Assembly: GCA_028701165.1 (NCBI GenBank)
Contig: JAQVRG010000009.1
Location: forward strand, 1 to 15,401
Direction of reading: 5' to 3'
From: Eubacteriales bacterium
GTDB lineage: Bacteria; Bacillota; Clostridia; Christensenellales; CAG-138
Length of the DNA stretch: 15,401 bases
The translations under genes were made by a program, and so were the position numbers. The notes beneath the pieces are model-generated. The model ran no database searches and was not told the origin of the DNA. It was given only the letters and a program-made list of their open reading frames with translations. This document shows positions 7,076 through 14,290 of this stretch, piece after piece. Position 1 is the stretch's first letter; each line of letters starts with the position of its first letter.

Positions 7076-7875
7076 AGCAGCAGCCCGCCCGCGAGGACGA
7101 CAGCAAACAGGAGCAGCAGCGCGCACGCCGCAAGAAAGTCGTTGCGGCCGCAGCGCAGCACATGCATGCGCGTGCGCCCCTCGCCGCCGTGGTAGCAGCG
7201 ACTTTCCATAGCCATCGCCAGCTCGTCCGCTCTTCTGAAGGCGCTGATAAAAAGCGGCACAAGTACCGGTACCATCGCTTTGGCGCGCTTTACGATGTTG
7301 CCCGTTTCAAAATCCGCGCCGCGCGATATCTGTGCGCTGCTGATCTTATCCGCCTCCTCCATAAGCGTGGGTATGAAGCGAAGCGCGATCGTCATCATCA
7401 TCGCAAGCTCGTGTGCGGGAAATTTAACTTTCTTGAGCGGCGTAAGCAGAAGCTCCAGCCCGTCGGTCAGGCCGATGGGCGTAGTCGTGAGCGTGAGCAG
7501 CGACGTACCGCTTACAAGAAGTATCAAACGCACGGTGATAAAAACCGCCTGCCGTATGCCGCCTGTCGTAATATGAAGCGGCCCTAAGCGCCAAAGCGTT
7601 TCCCCCGTGCCGATGACGAACAGGTTAAGTATAAACATGAAAATCAAAATAAAGCGCAGGGGCTTTAGCGATTTCCACAGATAGCTCATGGGCACGCGCG
7701 AAAGATAGGTCGCTATAAGGATAAAAAGAAATACCGGCAGAAACATCATCACCTTTTTCACAAAAAACACGATGATGATAAACGCGATCATGCCGATGAT
7801 TTTCGTCCGCGGATCCAGCTTATGCACGGGCGAATCGCCGGGAAAGTATTGACCCAGCGTGATATCCTTAAACAT
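7072..7875 (-). CDS. ecfT: Energy-coupling factor transporter transmembrane protein EcfT
   Basis: Integral-membrane scaffold of group II ECF importers; links the ATPases EcfA1/EcfA2 to interchangeable vitamin or metal-binding S components. Seen: 267 residues with hydrophobic segments at about 27-57, 72-89, 110-131, 155-170 and 248-266, the conserved DPRTKIIG near residue 21, and the two cytoplasmic coupling-helix motifs as SRG (184-186, in AQISRGADF) and SRC (225-227, in AMESRCYHG), variants of the canonical A-R-G motif. Start ATG at 7875 overlaps the ecfA2 stop by 8 bp and has GGGGGAGG upstream. No S component lies in the window, as expected for a shared module. Confidence 0.94.
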   Translation of the reverse strand: MFKDITLGQYFPGDSPVHKLDPRTKIIGMIAFIIIVFFVKKVMMFLPVFLFILIATYLSRVPMSYLWKSLKPLRFILIFMFILNLFVIGTGETLWRLGPLHITTGGIRQAVFITVRLILLVSGTSLLTLTTTPIGLTDGLELLLTPLKKVKFPAHELAMMMTIALRFIPTLMEEADKISSAQISRGADFETGNIVKRAKAMVPVLVPLFISAFRRADELAMAMESRCYHGGEGRTRMHVLRCGRNDFLAACALLLLFAVVLAGGLLL

Positions 7876-8719
7876 GCTTTCGCCTCCCCCGCAGAAAGCG
7901 CAGCATGCTTTCCTGATCGTATACGTCCAGCGGCACGTCGATGCCCTTGTCGCGCATCGCCTGCGCGAGCGCGGCGATCTGCGGCACGTCCAAGCCTACG
8001 CGCGTAAGCGCCTCGCTTTGTCCGAACAGCTCGCGCGGTGTGCCGATATATGCGACAGCTCCTTTGTTCAGCACGACGATACGCTGCGCTACGCGCGCCA
8101 TATCGTCCATGGAATGCGATACCATAACGACGGCGCAGCCCGTTTTTTCGCGCAGCCCATCCAGCATATCCAATATCTCGTGCCTCCCCGAAGGATCAAG
8201 CCCCGCCATGGGTTCGTCCAGCACAAGATATTTAGGGCGCATAGCAAGAATACCCGCGATGGCCGCGCGCCTTTTTTCTCCGCCCGAAAGCTCAAAAGGT
8301 ATCTTCTCGGCAAAAAGCTCAGGCTTAAGACCAACGGTCAAAAGCGCGTCGCATACGCGAAGGGCGATCTCGCCTTCATCAAGCCCCAGATTGCGTGGGC
8401 CAAAGGCCACGTCTTTTGCTACGGTTTCTTCAAAAAGCTGATATTCCGGATATTGAAACACAAGTCCTACAAGCTTTCTTCCCAGCAGACGCTGTTTTTT
8501 ATCCGCCATGTCCAGCCCGTCAACACAGACGCTCCCCGTTTCCGGCTGAAGAAGCCCGTTAAGATGCTGCACAAGCGTGCTTTTCCCGCTGCCGGTATGA
8601 CCGATAATCCCCAAGAACTCGCCTTCCCGTATGGTAAGGGTCACATCGCTAAGCGCGCTGTTGGATAACGGCCCGCCCGTCTTATAGGAATACGTAAGAT
8701 TTTTTATAACAATGGGCAT
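7868..8719 (-). CDS. ecfA2: ECF transporter ATPase EcfA2
   Basis: One of the two ATPases powering the ECF importer. Seen from the chosen start: Walker A GHTGSGKST (about 40-48), Q-loop in VFQYPEYQLFEETV (Q89), signature LSGGEKRR (144-151), Walker B YLVLDEPMAGLDP (164-176) and switch histidine H202 (VSHSMDD). The YPEYQLFEETV Q-loop is characteristic of EcfA2. I use the ATG at 8719 (283 residues) because GGAGG lies just before it and it begins MPIVIKNLTYSY; the extension to 8752 is inside ecfA1. It overlaps ecfA1 by 16 bp. Confidence 0.95.
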   Translation of the reverse strand: MPIVIKNLTYSYKTGGPLSNSALSDVTLTIREGEFLGIIGHTGSGKSTLVQHLNGLLQPETGSVCVDGLDMADKKQRLLGRKLVGLVFQYPEYQLFEETVAKDVAFGPRNLGLDEGEIALRVCDALLTVGLKPELFAEKIPFELSGGEKRRAAIAGILAMRPKYLVLDEPMAGLDPSGRHEILDMLDGLREKTGCAVVMVSHSMDDMARVAQRIVVLNKGAVAYIGTPRELFGQSEALTRVGLDVPQIAALAQAMRDKGIDVPLDVYDQESMLRFLRGRRKHV

Positions 8720-9525
8720 AAAGCCTCCAGCATAGCGTCTATGGTGATGCACGCGTCGGGTATACCCCAGCCCTCCGCGTTGAGCGCGTCCCGAAGCGCG
8801 GCGATCTCCGGCACGTCCAAGCGGTTTTCCTTTAACAGCGCAGTCTGCGCGAACACCTTTTGCGGCGTATCCAATGCGATAATCTCACCGCGCGCCATAA
8901 CCGCTACGCGATCCGCCATGACGGCTTCCTCCATATATTGCGTGATCATTACGACGGTCATGCCGCGCGATCTGTTCAGTTCCCGTATGATGCGCAATAC
9001 ATCCCGCCGTCCCTTCGGATCCAGCATGGCGGTCGCCTCGTCCAGCACGATCACACGCGGCCGCATCGCCAGCATCCCCGCGATCGCAACGCGCTGTTTT
9101 TGTCCGCCGGAAAGCATGTGCGGCGCACTGCGCGCCATTTCCGTCATTTCCACATCCGAAAGCGCTTCCCGCACGCGTGTTATGATCTCTTCCGTTGGAA
9201 CGCCGAGATTTTCCGGCCCAAACCCAACATCTTCCTCCACAACCGTCGTGACGATCTGATTATCCGGGTTTTGGAAGACCATGCCGACCGTCTGCCGTAT
9301 CGCAAGCGTATTCGCTTCGTCCTTCGTATTCATGCCGGATACGAGCACGTCGCCGGACGTTGGCAGCAGCAGCGCGTTAAGGTGCTTCGCCAGCGTGCTC
9401 TTCCCCGAACCGTTATGTCCTGCAACCGCCAAGAACTCACCCTCGCGGATATGCAGCGATACATCCTGTAAGGCGGGCGCTTCCCCCGGCGCGTAGCAAT
9501 AGCTTATGTGATCCAAACGGATCAT
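8704..9525 (-). CDS. ecfA1: ECF transporter ATPase EcfA1
   Basis: Partner ATPase of EcfA2. Seen: Walker A GHNGSGKST (36-44), Q-loop VFQNPDNQIVTTVVEEDVGFG (Q85), signature LSGGQKQR (138-145), Walker B VIVLDEATAMLDP (158-170). The NPDNQ Q-loop and DEATAMLDP are EcfA1 hallmarks. The position of the switch (H-loop) histidine reads ITQYMEE with Q196 (codon CAA, complement of 8938-8940) in place of the usual ITH; see findings. Start chosen at ATG 9525 (273 residues), with GGAGGAAG upstream and sequence MIRLDHISY; the longer frame to 9594 crosses the promoter. It is the first gene of the minus-strand operon. In B. subtilis the homologue follows ribosomal protein genes; here it has its own promoter region instead. 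Confidence 0.94.
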   Translation of the reverse strand: MIRLDHISYCYAPGEAPALQDVSLHIREGEFLAVAGHNGSGKSTLAKHLNALLLPTSGDVLVSGMNTKDEANTLAIRQTVGMVFQNPDNQIVTTVVEEDVGFGPENLGVPTEEIITRVREALSDVEMTEMARSAPHMLSGGQKQRVAIAGMLAMRPRVIVLDEATAMLDPKGRRDVLRIIRELNRSRGMTVVMITQYMEEAVMADRVAVMARGEIIALDTPQKVFAQTALLKENRLDVPEIAALRDALNAEGWGIPDACITIDAMLEALCPLL

Positions 9526-9546
9526 AGGCTTCCTCCGTCGTTTCAT

Positions 9547-9555
9547 TTTATACCA
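9547..9555 (-). promoter_or_regulatory. Extended -10 promoter of the ecfA1 operon
   Basis: Minus strand TGG followed by TATAAA (9555-9547) is an extended -10 element (TGnTATAAA). The -35 position 17 nt upstream (GAAGTA) is poor, as is usual for extended -10 promoters. It lies about 20 bp before ecfA1's start codon, implying a short leader that still includes the GGAGGAAG ribosome binding site. Confidence 0.5.
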
Positions 9556-9618
9556 AGTGTAGCCTACCATACTTCGCCGTAAAAGGAAAGGCATTTACAC
9601 CTTCTTGGGTCGCACGAA

Positions 9619-9647
9619 TTTACAGAACATTCAATATTTGCTGTAAA
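9619..9647. repeat. 7-bp inverted repeat between the divergent ecfA1 and NlpC/P60 promoters
   Basis: TTTACAG (9619-9625) and CTGTAAA (9641-9647) are perfect inverted arms separated by 15 nt. A further direct ATTTACA half is at 9593-9599. The location between two divergent promoters makes an operator possible; the arms are short and AT-rich so chance is not excluded. Confidence 0.35.
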
Positions 9648-9653
9648 ATCGAC

Positions 9654-9682
9654 TGGAAACGCACTATATATTGCGTTATAAT
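9654..9682 (+). promoter_or_regulatory. Promoter of the NlpC/P60 gene
   Basis: TGGAAA (9654-9659), 17 nt spacer, perfect TATAAT (9677-9682). The -10 ends only 6 nt before the ATG at 9689, so transcription would begin at or next to the start codon. Confidence 0.6.
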
Positions 9683-9688
9683 CCAAAT

Positions 9689-10945
9689 ATGGAAAATGTT
9701 AAGCAGGATAAGAAGCTGCTGCGTACAGTTCGCGGCGCCGGATTTCGGCGCGTGCGTACCGTGGTGTTTATTTTGATCGGTACAGCCGTCGTCGCTTTCG
9801 CCGTGATACCGCTGATTTTCGATTCGATCCATCCCATCGCGCCCTATCAGGACGTATTTCTGCCCATCCAAGAAGCTTCGCTCCCGCAGGCTGACGATAC
9901 GGTTCCCGCCGCCCCGCCGGAAACGCCCGCAATGCAGGAAGCCGCGATACAGGCGGTTGCCGTTTCGCCGGAAACGCCCGCCGTCCGCACGTTGCAGCCC
10001 GGCGACGTCGATCCGCTGGTCGCGCAGGTACAAACACGCCTGATGGAGTTGGGCTATATGGACGGCGACGAGCCAACGGAAAAATTCGGCGAACAGACAC
10101 AAAACGCCCTACAGCGTTTCCAGCGCACGCACTATATGGCGCAAACAGGCATTGCGGACGCATTGACGCAAAGCATTCTTTTTTCATCCGAGGCTAGGAC
10201 CTATTCGCTCGAAAAGGGCAATTCCGGTAATGATGTGCGCAAGCTGCAATACCAGCTAAGCGATCTTGGATACTATACGGATAAAACGAACGGTTACTTT
10301 GGCGTCGCCACCGTTCGCGCGCTTTCCGCCTTTCAAACGAAAAACAAGCTGAATGCCGACGGCATTGCCAGCGCGAATACGCTGGACGTATTGTATTCCT
10401 CCAAAGCGCGTCCCAAGATCGACCCTACGCCCACGCCAAAGACCACCAAAACGCCTAAGCCTGCAAAGACGCCAAAACCCGGCTCCTCCTCCGCTTGGAC
10501 GGCGCCACCGGAAACGCAGCGTCCCTCTAGCGGCGGTTCGAGCGCGATTACGCAGGTCGGCAGCGGCTTGGACGTGTTTTTAAGCGTCGCACTCGCGCAG
10601 GAGGGCAAGCCCTACGTTTACAGCAACGAAGGCCCGGATTCTTATGACTGCTCCGGCCTTGTTTACTACAGCCTTCGCAGCGTAGGCATCAATGTAGGCA
10701 GGCTCAGTGCCAAGCATTTTGCGAATGTCGATACATGGCAAACCGTTCCCACCAAGGATTATCTTGCGCCGGGCGATCTTCTCTTCTTCACCAACAGCTC
10801 GGGCGCGGGCGCTATAGGGCATACGGGCATCTACCTTGGCAACAATAAATTTATCCACGCCTCCTCCTCCGCCGGCCGCGTCGTAATCAGCACATGGTCC
10901 GACTGGTGCAGCACAAATTTCCAATGGGGCAAACGTATTTTCTGA
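9689..10945 (+). CDS. NlpC/P60 cell-wall endopeptidase with two peptidoglycan-binding domains
   Basis: Predicted membrane-anchored D,L-endopeptidase that cleaves stem peptides of peptidoglycan. Seen: basic N-terminus and one membrane helix (about residues 23-45), a Pro/Glu/Ala-rich spacer with two PETPA repeats (78-100), two PG_binding_1 repeats (about 105-165 with QVQTRLMELGYMDG, and 172-237 with DVRKLQYQLSDLGYYTD), a Pro-Thr-Lys linker (245-265), a Ser/Gly linker, and a C-terminal NlpC/P60 domain (about 295-418) with catalytic C321 (YDCSGLVYY), H378 (GHTGIYLG) and third polar residue H390 (FIHAS). Length 418. ATG 9689 is used; a TTG at 9671 precedes the promoter's -10 box and is rejected. 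No Shine-Dalgarno sequence is visible. Possible roles are cell separation, sporulation or germination; the sequence does not decide. Confidence 0.9.
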   Translation: MENVKQDKKLLRTVRGAGFRRVRTVVFILIGTAVVAFAVIPLIFDSIHPIAPYQDVFLPIQEASLPQADDTVPAAPPETPAMQEAAIQAVAVSPETPAVRTLQPGDVDPLVAQVQTRLMELGYMDGDEPTEKFGEQTQNALQRFQRTHYMAQTGIADALTQSILFSSEARTYSLEKGNSGNDVRKLQYQLSDLGYYTDKTNGYFGVATVRALSAFQTKNKLNADGIASANTLDVLYSSKARPKIDPTPTPKTTKTPKPAKTPKPGSSSAWTAPPETQRPSSGGSSAITQVGSGLDVFLSVALAQEGKPYVYSNEGPDSYDCSGLVYYSLRSVGINVGRLSAKHFANVDTWQTVPTKDYLAPGDLLFFTNSSGAGAIGHTGIYLGNNKFIHASSSAGRVVISTWSDWCSTNFQWGKRIF

Positions 10946-10977
10946 TGCGGTTTTGCTAAAAAAGTACGCATTTGCTA

Positions 10978-11006
10978 TTGATTCCGCTTGCCTTTACCTG
11001 TAAGAT
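10978..11006 (+). promoter_or_regulatory. Promoter of the ABC-F gene
   Basis: TTGATT (10978-10983), 17 nt spacer, TAAGAT (11001-11006). The -10 again ends 6 nt before an ATG (11013), as for the neighbouring NlpC/P60 gene. No ribosome binding site is seen in between. The 67-bp gap from the upstream gene shows no convincing terminator. Confidence 0.5.
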
Positions 11007-11012
11007 AGCCGT

Positions 11013-12908
11013 ATGGCATTGATCGCGGTCAACAATTTAAGCAAGTCCTTCGGCACACGCCTTCTTTTTGAAGGCGTGCGCTTTGAGGTGGAGCCGCGCG
11101 ATCATATCGGCCTTGTCGGCGTAAACGGCTGCGGTAAAACCACGCTTTTCCGTATGCTTCTCAAACAGGAGCAGCCCGATGGCGGTAGCGTTTCCATCAG
11201 CCGGGAAACGCGGCTTGGCGTTATGGCGCAGATGGTGGAAAACATCCGCAGCACCGTTTTTGAAAGCACGCTTTCCGTATTCTCCGAATTGATCGAAACC
11301 GAAGCCGCCATACACGCGATCGAGGATGCGCTTTCCCTATCCCCCGCAAACGCGCTGCCGCTTGTGAGCAAGCAGCAAGCGCTTCGGGAGCGCTTTGCAC
11401 AGGAGGGCGGTTTGACCTATAAAAGCCGGACGCGCGCGATGCTCCTAGGGCTTGGTTTTACACAGGACGAGTTGGATAAGCCGATGGAAAGCATGAGCGG
11501 TGGGCAGCGAAACAAAGCGCAGCTTGCGCGCGTGCTGCTTTCAAACGCCAATGTGCTGCTGCTAGACGAACCAACAAACCATTTGGATATCGCCGCCATA
11601 CAGTTTCTCGAGGATTACCTTAGCGCTTATCGCGGCGCTTTTATCGTCATATCCCATGACAGATACTTTCTTGACAAGGTCACGACAAAAACCATGGAGT
11701 TGAAAAATTGTGCTTTGACCGTTTCAAACGGCAATTACTCCCGCCATATCGAGCTGCAAAGCACAGAGCAGGAGATTCAAAAAAGGCACTATCTCCATAC
11801 GCAGCGCGAGATCAAGCGGATCGAGGGCATCATTGCGCAGCAGCGAAGATTTGGTCAGGAGCGTAATTTCATCACAGCCGCATCCAAGCAGAAGCAGGTC
11901 GAACGCTTAAAAGCCACGCTGGTCGCGCCTGAAAAGGATACCGCCTCCATCCACTTTCATTTCACCTGCCGCGAGGTGGGCGGCAACGACGTTTTGCTGT
12001 GCGAAAACCTCTCCAAAGCCTATGAAAAGCCCGTCTTCAAAAACGTAAACCTGCTTTTGAAGCGCGGCGAACGGGTATTTCTGCTGGGCGAAAACGGCTG
12101 CGGTAAAACCACGCTGCTTCGTATCATCATGGGTAAGGAGTTTCAGAATGACGGTGAAGCCCGTTTCGGCTCTCATGTGCATCCCGGTTATTATGAGCAG
12201 CATATGACGTCTATGCGGGACGGCAACACCGTGCTAGGCGAGATCAACGACGCGTATCCGAAGCTCGATAATACACAGGCGCGCTGCGCGCTCGCGGCGT
12301 TTCTGTTTCGCGGCGATGACGTCGATAAAGACGTCGCCACGCTTTCCGGCGGCGAAAAGGCGCGCATCCAGCTTCTCAAGCTCATGCTTTCGGGCGCGAA
12401 TCTTTTGCTGTTGGACGAACCGACGAATCATCTTGACATCGCCTCGCGCGAGGCCTTGGAGCGCGCGTTGGAGGAGCACGAGGGAACCATGCTCATCGTC
12501 ACGCACGACAGATACCTTGTCAACCGTTTAGCGGATCGCGTGCTGGTGATGGGAAAGGACGGGCTTACCGAGCATATCGGCGGTTACGACGACTATATGG
12601 CCGCTGTGAACGACGCGAGAGACGAAGCGGAAGCCGTCGAAAAGCCCAACGATTATAAAGCGATGAAGCAGCGCCAAAATGAGATCAACCTAGCAAAAGG
12701 CGAAGTGCAGCGCGCGGAAGCGCGCATCGCGGACGCGGAGGCGGCGCTCAACGCTTTACAGAAGGCTATGGCTGCCGCCGCCACGGATTACAGCAGGGTG
12801 CAAGCGCTCTCTATTGAGGCAAACAAAAAACAGGCCGAGATCGACCTGCTCTATGAGGCGTGGGACAAGGCGCAAAAAGCGCTTGAAAGCCTGCGCATTA
12901 CAAACTGA
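11013..12908 (+). CDS. ABC-F family ATPase (ribosome-associated translation factor, YdiF/Uup-like)
   Basis: ABC-F proteins are soluble tandem ATPases that bind the ribosomal E site and rescue stalled or drug-bound ribosomes. Seen: first ABC domain with Walker A GVNGCGKTT (36-44), signature MSGGQRNK (161-168), Walker B LLLDEPTNHLD (182-192), switch SHDRYFLD; a charged helical linker (about 240-320, the P-site tRNA interaction region); second domain with Walker A GENGCGKTT (359-367), signature LSGGEKAR (444-451), Walker B LLLDEPTNHLD (465-475), THDRYLVN; and a C-terminal coiled coil (about 545-628, rich in A, E, K, Q). There are no membrane segments. Length 631 and the long C-terminal coiled coil resemble B. 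subtilis YdiF or E. coli Uup more than short resistance ABC-Fs, so a housekeeping role is more likely than antibiotic resistance. The subclass needs a phylogeny. Confidence 0.92.
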   Translation: MALIAVNNLSKSFGTRLLFEGVRFEVEPRDHIGLVGVNGCGKTTLFRMLLKQEQPDGGSVSISRETRLGVMAQMVENIRSTVFESTLSVFSELIETEAAIHAIEDALSLSPANALPLVSKQQALRERFAQEGGLTYKSRTRAMLLGLGFTQDELDKPMESMSGGQRNKAQLARVLLSNANVLLLDEPTNHLDIAAIQFLEDYLSAYRGAFIVISHDRYFLDKVTTKTMELKNCALTVSNGNYSRHIELQSTEQEIQKRHYLHTQREIKRIEGIIAQQRRFGQERNFITAASKQKQVERLKATLVAPEKDTASIHFHFTCREVGGNDVLLCENLSKAYEKPVFKNVNLLLKRGERVFLLGENGCGKTTLLRIIMGKEFQNDGEARFGSHVHPGYYEQHMTSMRDGNTVLGEINDAYPKLDNTQARCALAAFLFRGDDVDKDVATLSGGEKARIQLLKLMLSGANLLLLDEPTNHLDIASREALERALEEHEGTMLIVTHDRYLVNRLADRVLVMGKDGLTEHIGGYDDYMAAVNDARDEAEAVEKPNDYKAMKQRQNEINLAKGEVQRAEARIADAEAALNALQKAMAAAATDYSRVQALSIEANKKQAEIDLLYEAWDKAQKALESLRITN

Positions 12909-12910
12909 AT

Positions 12911-13066
12911 CTATTCTTCTTCTTTCGTTTCTTCCGCGATATGCTCTTTTGCCGCAAGCTGCTCGGCTTTTTTCTGTTCTCTGCGTTTTTGCCTCCAAAT
13001 ACCGTAAGCAAAGCCCACGATCACAGCCACGAGCGCAACATATCCCCAAATGCTGGTCTCTCCCAT
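12911..13066 (-). CDS. Small single-pass membrane protein, 51 residues, unknown function
   Basis: Start ATG at 13066, preceded by AAGGAGG with 8 nt spacing; longer upstream frame rejected for lack of a ribosome site. Seen: short N-terminus (MGETSIWG), one membrane helix (about residues 8-24), then a highly charged tail rich in K, R, Q and E (WRQKRREQKKAEQ...). Its stop lies 2 bp from the convergent ABC-F stop. The promoter (see next entry) and SD are strong, so the gene is probably real although nothing in its sequence reveals a role. The topology is reminiscent of small membrane accessory proteins such as CcmD-like or FeoB-associated ones, but there is no specific match. Confidence 0.65.
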   Translation of the reverse strand: MGETSIWGYVALVAVIVGFAYGIWRQKRREQKKAEQLAAKEHIAEETKEEE

Positions 13067-13097
13067 GCGTTCATCCTCCTTCGTTTTTACCCAAATC

Positions 13098-13126
13098 AAT
13101 ATACCATACTTTCCCCGCATTGTCCA
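13098..13126 (-). promoter_or_regulatory. Promoter of the 51-residue membrane protein
   Basis: Minus strand TGGACA (13126-13121), 17 nt spacer, TATATT (13103-13098), with an upstream TGG giving an extended -10. Its -35 shares five bases with the -35 of the opposite promoter. Confidence 0.6.
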
Positions 13127-13148
13127 AAGCAATCGAGGGTGCTATAAT
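13120..13148 (+). promoter_or_regulatory. Promoter of the ybaK-barnase-barstar operon
   Basis: TTGTCC (13120-13125), 17 nt spacer, perfect TATAAT (13143-13148). Transcription should start near 13155, with a leader of about 30 nt that contains AAGGAG (13170-13175). Confidence 0.65.
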
Positions 13149-13184
13149 ATGGAAGATACTTAACTACGCAAGGAGATCATAAGC

Positions 13185-13664
13185 ATGGCAATCGAGGCGG
13201 TACGCAAATACTTTGCGCAATACGGCATAGAAGACAAGGTACGCGAGTTCGAGGTTTCCAGCGCCACGGTGGAGCTGGCGGCGCAGGCGGTCGGCGTGGA
13301 GGGCGCGCGGATAGCAAAAACGCTTTCCTTCCGGAAGGACGACGGCTGTATACTTGTGCTTGCCGCCGGCGACGCCAAGATCGACAATAAAAAATTCAAG
13401 GAACGCTTCGGCATGAAAGCGCGCATGCTTACCGCGGATGAAGTTTTAGAACTGATCGGCCACGCGGTCGGCGGCGTTTGCCCGTTTGCGGTAAAGGATA
13501 CGGTGTTGGGCGTTTATCTCGATGAATCCATGAAGCGTTTCGATACGGTCTTCCCCGCCTGTGGCAGCAGCAACAGCGCGATCGAGTTGACCTGCGACGA
13601 GCTTTTCCGCTATTCCAACGCCGAAGCTTGGGTAGACGTCTGCAAACTGCCGGAGGTGGAATAA
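13185..13664 (+). CDS. YbaK/EbsC-family aminoacyl-tRNA deacylase
   Basis: Trans-editing enzymes of this fold (ProXp/YbaK) hydrolyse mischarged aminoacyl-tRNA such as Cys- or Ala-tRNAPro. Seen: 159 residues, the conserved lysine in RIAKTLSF (K45), LVLAAGDAKIDNKK, the glycine-rich GGVCPFAV loop (96-103) and ACGSSNSAIELT, all typical of the family. The ATG follows AAGGAG with a 9-nt spacer. The barnase-like gene starts 6 bp after its stop, implying one transcript. The exact amino-acid specificity cannot be read from the sequence. Confidence 0.92.
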   Translation: MAIEAVRKYFAQYGIEDKVREFEVSSATVELAAQAVGVEGARIAKTLSFRKDDGCILVLAAGDAKIDNKKFKERFGMKARMLTADEVLELIGHAVGGVCPFAVKDTVLGVYLDESMKRFDTVFPACGSSNSAIELTCDELFRYSNAEAWVDVCKLPEVE

Positions 13665-13670
13665 CGTTCT

Positions 13671-14276
13671 ATGCGGATCGTAAAACGCGGCTTCCTTCTA
13701 TCGCTTGCGCTTTGCCTTGCGCTCTCCCTTATAGGCTGTTCAAGCCAAACGCTCAATCAGGCGGCGCAGCTTTTATTGGAGGAGTACGCTTCACAGCAGC
13801 CGCAGGGCGCGGTTCCCTCCCCCGCCCTTGATCTTTGGACGTCGCCGCCCGATGCGGTCAATACGCCCAAAGCCGCAAAAACGCCCCAAGCAAAGCCTTC
13901 TCCTTCGCCGCATAATGCGCAGGATAACGGAGAGGTTACCTATGGCAAAGCGTATACAACGCCCGAGGATGTCGCGCGCTATCTGCACGAATATGGCGAA
14001 CTTCCTTCAAACTTCATTACCAAATCCAAAGCAAAAGCCTTAGGTTGGGACGCCGCGAAGGGCAATCTTCAAAAGGTCGCGCCCGGCATGAGCATCGGCG
14101 GCGATTATTTCAGCAACTACGAAGGAACGCTTCCCACAGCGAAGGGCCGAAAATGGTACGAGTGCGACGTGAACTACGCGGGAGGCTATCGCGGCGCCGA
14201 GCGCATCCTGTATGCAAGCGACGGTTTGATCTTCTATACGGACGATCATTATAACACCTTCAAACAACTGTATTAG
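13671..14276 (+). CDS. Barnase-type ribonuclease made as a lipoprotein
   Basis: Guanyl-preferring RNase of the barnase (N1/T1) family. Seen: signal peptide with lipobox LIGC (acylated C23), a Pro/Thr/Lys-rich spacer (about 50-82), then the barnase domain (about 93-201) with DVARYLHEYGELPSNFITK, ALGWDAAKGNLQKVAPG, SIGGDYFSN and ERILYASDGLIFYTDDHYNTF. Residues equivalent to barnase K27, E73, R83, R87 and H102 are all present as K118, E164, R174, R178 and H193, so it should be active. Bacillus barnase is freely secreted; here the lipobox predicts anchoring to the outer face of the membrane. The only SD-like sequence, GGAGG inside the upstream stop region (13652-13656), is about 14 nt from the ATG, suggesting weak translation. 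The inhibitor gene follows after 14 bp. Confidence 0.92.
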   Translation: MRIVKRGFLLSLALCLALSLIGCSSQTLNQAAQLLLEEYASQQPQGAVPSPALDLWTSPPDAVNTPKAAKTPQAKPSPSPHNAQDNGEVTYGKAYTTPEDVARYLHEYGELPSNFITKSKAKALGWDAAKGNLQKVAPGMSIGGDYFSNYEGTLPTAKGRKWYECDVNYAGGYRGAERILYASDGLIFYTDDHYNTFKQLY

Positions 14277-14290
14277 TTTAGGAGAACAGT

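Noticed and set aside
9671..9688. TTG start giving a six-residue longer NlpC/P60 protein
   Set aside because: The TTG lies upstream of and overlapping the TATAAT -10 box, has no ribosome site, and the ATG at 9689 is the first sensible start.
11013..12908. Antibiotic-resistance ABC-F protein
   Set aside because: The length, long C-terminal coiled coil and lack of an extended drug-site interdomain loop visible by eye favour a housekeeping YdiF/Uup-like protein; a phylogeny would be needed to reverse this.
12909..12910. Terminator between the convergent ABC-F gene and small membrane-protein gene
   Set aside because: Only 2 bp separate the stops and no hairpin with a T run is apparent near them.
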